From Candidatus Falkowbacteria bacterium UBA917 (lineage in GTDB: Bacteria; Patescibacteriota; Patescibacteriia; Patescibacteriales; Patescibacteriaceae), in contig DBEB01000009.1 of assembly GCA_002293855.1 (NCBI GenBank), forward strand, positions 1 through 7,510: a DNA stretch of 7,510 nt, in the 5' to 3' direction. A model generated the notes under the pieces. That model saw nothing but the letters and a program-made list of their open reading frames with translations, did no database searches and was not told where the DNA came from. Made by a program: the position numbers and the translations under genes. Positions 1-5,103 of this stretch are shown here, piece by piece; positions within the stretch are counted from its first letter, which is position 1; each line of letters opens with the position of its first letter.

Positions 1-1585
1 AACGACCTTCTTGAGCAAAGGCCGAAAAAGCATTGGTGTGTTCTAGTAACCTCACTTCACCACCACCGAGTACTAGAGTTAAACCGTATTGATCTTTGTC
101 GCCCAGGCTAGAGTAACCAAGCTTCTTGGCAAAGTTAATGACATTGTCTACACCAGCTAAATACAAAACTTTGACAGCTGAGACATTCAGCGAGCCGGCG
201 AGGGCCTGACGGAAGCTGACTGGGCCATGATCTGCGCCATTATAGTTTTTTGGTTCATAAGGCTTAGCTGGATCATTAGAGAAATTAGTCGCTACGTCAT
301 AGACCTTGGTCTCTGGCAGATAGCCTCGGATAAAAGCCTGTGTATAGACAATTGGTTTAAAGGATGAGCCTGGTTGACGGGCCTTGAGTGCTACGTTGAC
401 CTGACCGTCAATGCTGTCATCAAAATAATCTCGCGAGCCAACCATCGCAAGGACCTGACCAGTCTTGGGATCAATCGAAACTAGAGCTGCATTAGAAGCA
501 TTGTACTTGGTTTGGTTTTTGAGAGCGTAGTCTTTGACGACTTTTTCGGCGATTTCTTGTTTCTTAACATCTAGGGTGGTGATAATTTTGAGTCCTCCTT
601 GCTCTACAGTTTTGTCGCCATATTTTTCAGATAGCAACTCTTTGAGATACATAATGAAGTGTGGTGCAATGATATTATCAATGCGGTCTTGGAATTTTAA
701 TTCAGTACCCTTAGCGCTCTCTGCTTCTTCTTTGCTGACATAGCCCTGCTCCACCATCAAATCCAAAATATAGTGCTGACGGCCAATCAAAATATCTTTG
801 TTTGGGCCGTAAGGGGAGTAACGACTTGGTCCTTGAGGGAGGGCAGCCAAGACTGCTGCCTCGGCTAGATTAGTTTCGCGTACTGACTTACCAAAATAAA
901 ATTGACTAGCTGCTTCCACGCCATAGGCATTAGAACCATAAGGTATTTCATTGAGATACATTTGCAAGATCTGATCTTTGCTAAAGCTTTTTTCCAGTTT
1001 GTAGGACAGGATTAATTCTTTGATTTTGCGAGTGTATTTCTTCTCGGTGGACAAGACAGCATTTTTAACAAATTGCTGAGTGAGGGTTGAGCCACCAGCC
1101 TTTTTGTTGAACAAGATATTAGTCACAGCGGTACGAGCAATCGCCATCAAGCTAAAACCGCTGTGATTATAGAAGTTTTTGTCCTCTACTGCGATTGTCG
1201 CTTTTTGGACATAAGTCGGAATCTCCTGGAGATCGATCAGTGTCCGCTTTTGATCACCGTGAATCTCATAGAGAATTGTTTCACCAGTTCGATCGTAAAT
1301 CTTGGTGCTCTCCGCCACTTCTCGATTAATGAGTTTATCTGGTTGCGGTAGCCCTTGTGACAAAACTACAAAGGCAATCAGCATGACCAGTAGCCCAGCT
1401 CCAGCCACCACTGCTCCCAGCTTAATCAGTGGCCACCAATTGAAGTTGCCGTTTTCATTACGAGTAGCTAGGCGCTTAGCGCCAGCCTTCCAAGATTTGG
1501 CACCACTGTTAATTTTTTTCTTGGTCTCGTTCTTCCAGGATTGTGGCGAACGGACTGGCGAATTAGATATTTGCGGAATAGGCAT
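1..1585 (-). CDS. Class A penicillin-binding protein (PBP1A family), C-terminus cut by window edge
   Basis: Bifunctional peptidoglycan synthase: a GT51 glycosyltransferase polymerises lipid II and a transpeptidase cross-links the strands outside the membrane. 528 residues are visible. A basic N-terminal cytoplasmic stretch (1-50) precedes one membrane anchor (about 52-76). The GT51 domain shows EDKNFYNHSG (catalytic Glu134), GGSTLTQQ (164-171), a KIKE segment followed by MYLNEIPYG, and LAALPQGPSRYSP. The transpeptidase domain shows SSFK (Ser407, Lys410; nucleophile motif SxxK) and SLN (465-467; SxN motif). The third motif (KTG) would lie beyond the left edge. The ATG at 1583-1585 is chosen because an in-frame TAG lies three codons upstream; no Shine-Dalgarno is evident. 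It is transcribed divergently from the pilin cluster. The family call is very safe; the exact paralogue is not. Confidence 0.96.
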   Translation of the reverse strand, partial: MPIPQISNSPVRSPQSWKNETKKKINSGAKSWKAGAKRLATRNENGNFNWWPLIKLGAVVAGAGLLVMLIAFVVLSQGLPQPDKLINREVAESTKIYDRTGETILYEIHGDQKRTLIDLQEIPTYVQKATIAVEDKNFYNHSGFSLMAIARTAVTNILFNKKAGGSTLTQQFVKNAVLSTEKKYTRKIKELILSYKLEKSFSKDQILQMYLNEIPYGSNAYGVEAASQFYFGKSVRETNLAEAAVLAALPQGPSRYSPYGPNKDILIGRQHYILDLMVEQGYVSKEEAESAKGTELKFQDRIDNIIAPHFIMYLKELLSEKYGDKTVEQGGLKIITTLDVKKQEIAEKVVKDYALKNQTKYNASNAALVSIDPKTGQVLAMVGSRDYFDDSIDGQVNVALKARQPGSSFKPIVYTQAFIRGYLPETKVYDVATNFSNDPAKPYEPKNYNGADHGPVSFRQALAGSLNVSAVKVLYLAGVDNVINFAKKLGYSSLGDKDQYGLTLVLGGGEVRLLEHTNAFSAFAQEGR

Positions 1586-1607
1586 ATATGGCTAAAAATA
1601 GATTAAA

Positions 1608-1694
1608 AACACTCCAAGTCTAGCAAAAAAAAGTCAAAAAAGCAATTTAATAGTCAATGCTTCAACTTCGATTGGGATCAGAACTTGGAGTATT
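1608..1694 (-). repeat. Long-range inverted repeat in the PBP leader
   Basis: Arms at 1608-1619 and 1683-1694 share a perfect 9-bp core (ACTCCAAGT / ACTTGGAGT). In minus-strand RNA the pairing extends to 12 bp through one G-U wobble; in plus-strand RNA that position would be a C-A mismatch, so the fold favours the PBP transcript. The 63-nt loop contains two A-runs (T-runs on the minus strand). The 3' arm in the PBP direction lies about 22 nt before the start codon. No convincing -35/-10 pair was found for the PBP gene in this region. Confidence 0.45.
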
Positions 1695-1725
1695 GACACT
1701 TTAATCAAATTGCCACTTACCCAGT

Positions 1726-1754
1726 TTGTTCCAAAACTCAAACTATGTTAAAAT
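1726..1754 (+). promoter_or_regulatory. Predicted sigma70-type promoter of the pilin cluster
   Basis: TTGTTC (1726-1731) is followed by a 17-bp spacer and TAAAAT (1749-1754), with TG at 1746-1747 giving an extended -10 (TGnTAAAAT). Transcription should begin near 1761, leaving a leader of about 70 nt before the first pilin gene. A small palindrome (GTTAA/TTAAC, 1761-1774) sits at the predicted start site. Confidence 0.6.
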
Positions 1755-1796
1755 GAGAAGGTTAACTTTTTAACAAGCTTATAATTAATTTATTTG

Positions 1797-1822
1797 CTTA
1801 GTCTATTTTAATTAAGACTAAG
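1797..1822 (+). promoter_or_regulatory. Stem-loop just before the first pilin start codon
   Basis: CTTAGTCT (1797-1804) and AGACTAAG (1815-1822) form a perfect 8-bp stem with a 10-nt AT-rich loop. The 3' arm ends 8 nt before the ATG at 1831, so it covers the place where a ribosome binding site would lie; only a weak purine run (AAGAAAAG) is available there. Self-complementary AAGCTT hexamers at 1775-1780 and 1825-1830 flank the stem and could close an outer helix. A role in translational control is inferred. Confidence 0.4.
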
Positions 1823-1830
1823 AAAAGCTT

Positions 1831-2271
1831 ATGAAAAATTTTTTACTTGCCAACCAAAAATGGGTGCTCGCACTTGTTTTGGCGCTAGGTCTCAGTTTCT
1901 CTCAAGCCCAGCCAGCTAAGGCTCAGCTTGACCTCTGGGGCGATGAATTAACTGGTACCAACAACATCGGCCTCAACTCCTTTACCGATTTGGGTCTAGG
2001 TAATCGCGATCCACGTCGTATTGCCGCTAGCATCATTCAAATCGTCCTCGGTTTCCTTGGTGTCATTGCTGTTTGTTTGATCCTCTTTGGTGGTTTCAAG
2101 TGGATGACCGCTGCTGGTGATGATGGTAAAGTTGAAGAAGCTCAGGACTTAATCAAGGCTGGTGTGATCGGTCTCTTGATTATCCTCGCTGCCTTCTCGA
2201 TCTCCGTCTTCGTTATCAATGCTCTGATCAAGGGCACAGGTGGTAGCGGTGACATGATTCAACAGAATTAA
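1831..2271 (+). CDS. T4SS pilin-like protein 1 (candidate major subunit)
   Basis: Small exported two-helix protein of the family annotated as T4SS pilin (Mbov_0395-like), analogous to VirB2/TrbC. 146 residues: a signal peptide with likely cleavage after AKA (31/32), a mature N-terminal segment (32-62), TM1 (about 65-88), the family signature GGFKWMTAAGDDGKVEEAQ in the loop (87-105), and TM2 (111-133). Unlike the other five copies it continues after TM2 with a hydrophilic Gly-rich tail (134-146). It is first in the cluster, nearest the promoter, and is separated from the rest by strong hairpins, which is consistent with a highly expressed major subunit (inference). Expected topology is both termini outside and the charged loop inside. 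Family assignment is by motif pattern only. Confidence 0.88.
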   Translation: MKNFLLANQKWVLALVLALGLSFSQAQPAKAQLDLWGDELTGTNNIGLNSFTDLGLGNRDPRRIAASIIQIVLGFLGVIAVCLILFGGFKWMTAAGDDGKVEEAQDLIKAGVIGLLIILAAFSISVFVINALIKGTGGSGDMIQQN

Positions 2272-2276
2272 TCCTC

Positions 2277-2338
2277 ACGCGTCCCTTGTTTAAGGGGCGC
2301 GTCTTGAGCTTAGAAAGCTTTTGTAGGCTCAAGACGCG
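2277..2338 (+). promoter_or_regulatory. Two overlapping, mutually exclusive hairpins between pilin 1 and pilin 2
   Basis: Hairpin A pairs 2277-2287 with 2292-2302 (11 bp, one G-U wobble, 4-nt loop). Hairpin B pairs 2298-2309 with 2327-2338 (12 bp, perfect, 17-nt loop). They share 2298-2302 (CGCGT), so both cannot form completely. The element CGCGTC also recurs at 2278-2283 and can pair with GACGCG at 2333-2338, giving a third option. Neither hairpin is followed by a T-run, so a classical terminator is unlikely. Hairpin B ends 6 nt before the start of pilin 2 and would cover its translation initiation region. Stabilisation of the pilin 1 message and lower expression of genes 2-6 is the likely role (inference). 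Confidence 0.6.
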
Positions 2339-2344
2339 AATGCT

Positions 2345-2707
2345 ATGTATAAACTCCTTGGTTTTACGCTATCACTCCTACCACTCCCAGTCCTAGCAGC
2401 TAGTGGCGACTATGGTCTCGGTGAAGCTCGTGGTAATCTGCCTGCTGGTCGTACAGCCGGTACTTTTGCTGAAAAATTATCTGGCGCTCTCGGTACCTTG
2501 ATCGGTTCGCTACTGGCTTTTTTGGGCGTCATCATGCTAGTGCTGATGATTTATGGCGGTCTGACTTGGATGCTATCTCGAGGTGACTCCAAAAAAGTTG
2601 ATACTGCCAAAGGCACGATCAGCTCAGCTATCATTGGCTTGATTATCATCATGGCCGCCTATGTCCTCACGGCTTACCTAGGTGACAATGTCCTTAGCCT
2701 CATCTAA
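2345..2707 (+). CDS. T4SS pilin-like protein 2
   Basis: 120-residue member of the same two-helix pilin-like family. It has a short signal peptide with likely cleavage around VLA (18/19), a Gly-rich mature N-terminus (19-45), TM1 (about 49-72), the signature GGLTWMLSRGDSKKVDTAK (71-89), and TM2 (93-113), ending soon after. The loop GG..WMLSRG is shared with copy 4. The ATG at 2345 is preceded by no Shine-Dalgarno and lies 6 nt after the strong hairpin in the gap. An out-of-frame ATG at 2340 is ignored. It is the first of five tightly packed genes, probably cotranscribed. Confidence 0.87.
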   Translation: MYKLLGFTLSLLPLPVLAASGDYGLGEARGNLPAGRTAGTFAEKLSGALGTLIGSLLAFLGVIMLVLMIYGGLTWMLSRGDSKKVDTAKGTISSAIIGLIIIMAAYVLTAYLGDNVLSLI

Positions 2708-2708
2708 T

Positions 2709-3041
2709 ATGCTAGGAGACTTATTTACTATTCAGGCCGCCTCAGCTACTGGCACTAGTGCTCTAGGAGGCTTGGATGCCACTGCTGATAAGATCGGCTT
2801 TGTTAATAAAAATCTCTGGGTCTTTTTAGCTGGTCTGAGTAAATGGTTATTTAGTTTTTTGGCCATTATCTTTCTAATCCTAATGATATTGGGCGGTCTC
2901 AAATGGATGACTTCTCAGGGCAATGACGCCGAAGTTAAAAAAGCTCGAGAGATTATCACTACCGCCACTATCGGGCTAGTTGTGATCAGTGCCGCTTATG
3001 CCATCACTGCTTTCGTTGGTGACTTTACTCTTTCTTTTTAA
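2709..3041 (+). CDS. T4SS pilin-like protein 3, without a recognisable signal peptide
   Basis: 110 residues from the ATG at 2709. That start is preferred because it gives the junction TAA-T-ATG seen also at copy 5. An in-frame GTG at 2682 would add nine residues and overlap copy 2 by 26 nt. TM1 lies about 44-62, the signature GGLKWMTSQGNDAEVKKAR at 62-80, and TM2 at 86-105. With either start the N-terminus lacks the Lys-plus-hydrophobic-core signal seen in the other five copies, so TM1 may itself act as the insertion signal. No Shine-Dalgarno precedes either start, so translation is probably coupled to copy 2. Membership in the family is clear from the loop and TM2. Confidence 0.85.
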   Translation: MLGDLFTIQAASATGTSALGGLDATADKIGFVNKNLWVFLAGLSKWLFSFLAIIFLILMILGGLKWMTSQGNDAEVKKAREIITTATIGLVVISAAYAITAFVGDFTLSF

Positions 3042-3043
3042 AT

Positions 3044-3439
3044 ATGCGTAAACTACTATCAATCATCACGCTCTCGCTCTTAGCCTTACCAGCTAAGTTT
3101 GCCAGTGCCGCCAATCTCCGCGAAGCTTTTAATCAAGGTGGTTTTGTTGATAGGGTAGCTGGTCCAGATGGGGCTGGTTACAATCTAAGTAACCGCAGCA
3201 TTGACCCGATTATTGGTCAGCTGATTTTATTTTTTACCTCTTTGCTCGGCGTGATCTTTTTGTTGCTGACTATCTATGGCGGCATCACTTGGATGTTATC
3301 TCGTGGTGAAGAAAAGAAAATTAAAAGCGCTCAAGATACTATTCAAGCCGCTGTCATTGGTCTGATTATTGTTGTAGCCGCTTATATGATCACTTACTTT
3401 ATTTTGGTTCGCATCGCCGCGCCAGCTATCAGCCTCTAA
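3044..3439 (+). CDS. T4SS pilin-like protein 4
   Basis: 131 residues. Signal peptide with likely cleavage after ASA (22/23); mature N-terminal region 23-54; TM1 (about 56-80); signature GGITWMLSRGEEKKIKSAQ (79-97); TM2 (102-122); short tail with an Arg at 123. The start is 2 nt after the stop of copy 3 with no Shine-Dalgarno, which suggests translational coupling. Its loop resembles copy 2 (WMLSRG), while the following DTIQAAVIGLI segment resembles copy 6. Envelope location is expected; partners are unknown in this window. Confidence 0.87.
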   Translation: MRKLLSIITLSLLALPAKFASAANLREAFNQGGFVDRVAGPDGAGYNLSNRSIDPIIGQLILFFTSLLGVIFLLLTIYGGITWMLSRGEEKKIKSAQDTIQAAVIGLIIVVAAYMITYFILVRIAAPAISL

Positions 3440-3440
3440 T

Positions 3441-3827
3441 ATGCTTAAATTATTTATTACTATTTTGAGTATTTCTTTATTAGCTAGCGCTTCAGTCGCT
3501 CTGGCTCAGACTGGCACCGCTGCTTCTGGTGGCGCTTTACAGCGCCTCAATAATATCTTTACCAACACTCCTTCCTATAGTCCGGAGACTACTGACTCGA
3601 CGGTTATGATTTACATTAGCCAGCTAATCAATGTCCTGTTTGGTTTGTTTGGCACCATTTTTATCATCCTGATGATCTATGCTGGCTATAACTGGCTCAG
3701 TTCTCGGGGCGATGAAAAGAAAATCGGTAAGGCTCAAGAAACTATTCGCGCCGCTATCCTGGGCTTGATTGTCACTTCCGGCTCCTATGCTATTTGGCAA
3801 TTTGTCTTTGTGCGCTTATTACAATAA
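3441..3827 (+). CDS. T4SS pilin-like protein 5
   Basis: 128 residues. Signal peptide with likely cleavage after ALA (22/23), Ser/Thr-rich mature N-terminus (23-55), TM1 (about 57-81), loop AGYNWLSSRGDEKKIGKAQ (81-99) and TM2 (104-124). The usual GG at the TM1-loop boundary is AG here. It starts 1 nt after the stop of copy 4 (TAA-T-ATG). It is closest to copy 6: both have GTIFI, GYNWL and SRGDEKKIGK, suggesting a comparatively recent tandem duplication. No Shine-Dalgarno is seen. Confidence 0.87.
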   Translation: MLKLFITILSISLLASASVALAQTGTAASGGALQRLNNIFTNTPSYSPETTDSTVMIYISQLINVLFGLFGTIFIILMIYAGYNWLSSRGDEKKIGKAQETIRAAILGLIVTSGSYAIWQFVFVRLLQ

Positions 3828-3832
3828 TTATT

Positions 3833-4231
3833 ATGATCAAATCTTTACTAGCCATCATACTCAGCTTCTGTCTGGCTCTATCAATAACTAGTCCAGCCCT
3901 CGCTCTCTCTCCTCTGGATCCACTCGCCACTGACCAAATGGATCTCAATGCCAAAGATATCATTGATGGTAATTTTAATGCTAATACCGACGGCAATTCA
4001 GTCAATGTCATTATCGCTCAAGTCCTCAAAGTTTTTTTTGGTCTGCTTGGCACTATCTTCATCGTTTTGATGATTATCTCTGGCTACAACTGGCTCACTT
4101 CTCGGGGTGATGAAAAGAAAATCGGCAAATCTAAAGACACTATTCAAGCAGCTGTCATCGGTCTCATACTCACTCTGGCAGCTTATATCATTACTTACTT
4201 TGTCTTCCTTGCTGTACCGGGCAGTGTCTAG
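3833..4231 (+). CDS. T4SS pilin-like protein 6
   Basis: 132 residues from the ATG at 3833, 5 nt after the stop of copy 5. This start places a normal signal peptide at the N-terminus (cleavage near ALA, 24/25); an upstream in-frame TTG at 3794 would bury it behind 13 extra residues and is rejected. An Asp/Asn-rich mature N-terminus (25-57) is followed by TM1 (about 59-83), loop SGYNWLTSRGDEKKIGKSK (83-101) and TM2 (105-127). It is the only copy ending in TAG. It is the last gene of the cluster, followed by a terminator 15 nt downstream. Its loop is nearly identical to copy 5. Confidence 0.87.
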   Translation: MIKSLLAIILSFCLALSITSPALALSPLDPLATDQMDLNAKDIIDGNFNANTDGNSVNVIIAQVLKVFFGLLGTIFIVLMIISGYNWLTSRGDEKKIGKSKDTIQAAVIGLILTLAAYIITYFVFLAVPGSV

Positions 4232-4246
4232 TTTTGAGCCTAAGTT

Positions 4247-4283
4247 AAAAGCCGTAACATTTCGTTACGGCCTTTTATTTTTT
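4247..4283. terminator. Bidirectional intrinsic terminator between convergent genes
   Basis: GCCGTAAC (4251-4258) and GTTACGGC (4264-4271) form a perfect 8-bp stem with a 5-nt loop. On the plus strand it is followed by CTTTTATTTTTTT, on the minus strand by TTTT, so it can end both the pilin operon and the convergent lipoprotein gene. The A-run before and T-run after the stem extend the pairing across a one-base bulge. Confidence 0.85.
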
Positions 4284-4289
4284 AAAGAC

Positions 4290-4868
4290 TCAAATCTTTA
4301 GTTCAAGAACACCTTCTGTGGGTCGTCCTGTCCGACTCCAAATCTGCCCCTTGACTGACTTCAGTCGATATATCACAGCTCGACCATCAGTATCGACAGT
4401 TTTTTCTTCTCCTGGAGCGAGCTCGAGGCCTAGGCTAGTGATACTAGCTTGATGAGGGGTAGTATTTTTCAAAACCACCTTAACTGTCCCACTGACTGGC
4501 GCTATTGCTCGCAGAGTTCTAGGGCTGGTCGGTCGATTTGTGGTCGTACTTGTTGCTGGCTGAGACTTTTCTAGTTTATTGATCGTCTCTTGATATTTTT
4601 CAACCGTTTTTAGATCGCCTTTTTTGGCATAAGCCGTTTGACCTTGGCGCAAAGCTTGCAAAACATTATTACGTTCTTCTTCAGTTATCGCCTGAGAGGC
4701 GAAGATTTTAAGTCTGTAATAATCAAAGGGATTCATATCACCTTCAGCCTTATCAATAACCGGCTTTTCATCATCATTACTGATGCTAATTCTAGCACCT
4801 GTGGAACATGAGCTAATGGCTGCCGAAGTAAAGACCACTGACAATAATAGCAAAACTGACTTTTTCAT
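4290..4868 (-). CDS. Predicted lipoprotein of unknown function
   Basis: 192 residues; I do not recognise the family. Residues 1-20 form a lipoprotein signal (MKK, hydrophobic core) ending in the lipobox ISSC, with Cys21 as the predicted lipid-modified residue; Ser follows it. Residues about 57-103 are charged and probably helical (ITEEERNNVL..., TVEKYQETINKLEK). A Ser/Thr/Pro linker (105-118) follows. The C-terminal 121-192 is beta-strand-like, with alternating hydrophobic residues and turns (APVSGTVKVVLKNTT, LELAPGEEKTVDTDGRAVI), possibly a small beta-sandwich. It ends in TGA with a TAA five codons later. The start is fixed by AAGGAG 5 nt upstream. It is convergent with the pilin operon and divergent from nusA, with its own very strong-looking promoter. 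Confidence 0.88.
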   Translation of the reverse strand: MKKSVLLLLSVVFTSAAISSCSTGARISISNDDEKPVIDKAEGDMNPFDYYRLKIFASQAITEEERNNVLQALRQGQTAYAKKGDLKTVEKYQETINKLEKSQPATSTTTNRPTSPRTLRAIAPVSGTVKVVLKNTTPHQASITSLGLELAPGEEKTVDTDGRAVIYRLKSVKGQIWSRTGRPTEGVLELKI

Positions 4869-4873
4869 GACTT

Positions 4874-4879
4874 CTCCTT
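4874..4879 (-). promoter_or_regulatory. Consensus Shine-Dalgarno of the lipoprotein gene
   Basis: AAGGAG on the minus strand with 5 nt to the ATG. It stands out because no other gene in the window has a clear Shine-Dalgarno at normal spacing. Confidence 0.8.
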
Positions 4880-4914
4880 GAGAAAAAATTGTTAAATAAC
4901 CTTAAATTATCCTA

Positions 4915-4943
4915 ATTATAGCATTATTTAGACAAAATGTCAA
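4915..4943 (-). promoter_or_regulatory. Perfect-consensus promoter of the lipoprotein gene
   Basis: On the minus strand TTGACA (4938-4943) is followed by exactly 17 bp and TATAAT (4915-4920), with TGC directly before the -10 (extended -10). Transcription should begin near 4908, giving a leader of about 40 nt. The inverted pair GACA/TGTC (4931-4941) overlaps the -35 element and could be an operator half-site pair, though it may be chance. Confidence 0.85.
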
Positions 4944-4950
4944 TATTATT

Positions 4951-4971
4951 GCTTATTTTAAGCTTATTTTA
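4951..4971 (-). repeat. AT-rich 10-bp direct repeat, UP-element-like
   Basis: GCTTATTTTA occurs at 4951-4960 and 4962-4971, an 11-bp period close to one helical turn. Relative to the predicted lipoprotein start site it spans about -43 to -63, where RNA polymerase alpha subunits contact UP elements. The role is inferred from position and composition. Confidence 0.45.
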
Positions 4972-5020
4972 GCCAAAAATAGCAAGTAAACAGCCCTGTG
5001 CACATTATTAATAGCTTGGT

Positions 5021-5049
5021 TTGACAATTTGACCAACTAATGATAGATT
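5021..5049 (+). promoter_or_regulatory. Predicted promoter of nusA
   Basis: TTGACA (5021-5026), 17-bp spacer, TAGATT (5044-5049), with TG at 5041-5042 making an extended -10. The predicted start is near 5056, leaving a leader of about 48 nt. No Shine-Dalgarno precedes the nusA ATG. Confidence 0.65.
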
Positions 5050-5058
5050 AATGAGGTC

Positions 5059-5086
5059 AGGCTAGTATTTATACTGGTCTTTTTTT
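5059..5086 (+). terminator. Terminator-like hairpin (candidate attenuator) in the nusA leader
   Basis: AGGCTAGTAT (5059-5068) can pair with ATACTGGTCT (5071-5080), including two G-U pairs; the innermost pairs would open to give a usable loop. It is followed directly by a run of seven T (5080-5086). It lies between the predicted nusA promoter and the start codon at 5104, so it could act as an attenuator on nusA itself. The stem is AT-rich and only moderately stable. Confidence 0.5.
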
Positions 5087-5103
5087 ATAAATAAACAACG
5101 ACT

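Noticed and set aside
534..1595. Plus-strand open frames at 534-743, 1163-1351 and 1302-1595
   Set aside because: They lie antisense to the clearly coding penicillin-binding protein and show no family features or start signals.
1693..1698. TTGACA as the -35 of the pilin promoter
   Set aside because: No -10-like hexamer is found 16-18 bp downstream; the pair at 1726-1754 fits better.
3794..3832. TTG start giving pilin 6 an extra 13 residues
   Set aside because: It would overlap copy 5 and push the signal peptide inward; the ATG at 3833 gives a normal leader.
4275..4292. Read-through of the lipoprotein TGA (possible UGA recoding)
   Set aside because: Extension would add only five residues and run into the terminator. 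No in-frame TGA occurs in any long gene here, so UGA is most likely a stop.
3790..4301. Frames at 3790-4011 (minus) and 4107-4301 (plus)
   Set aside because: Both are shadows of pilin 6; the second also runs through the terminator.
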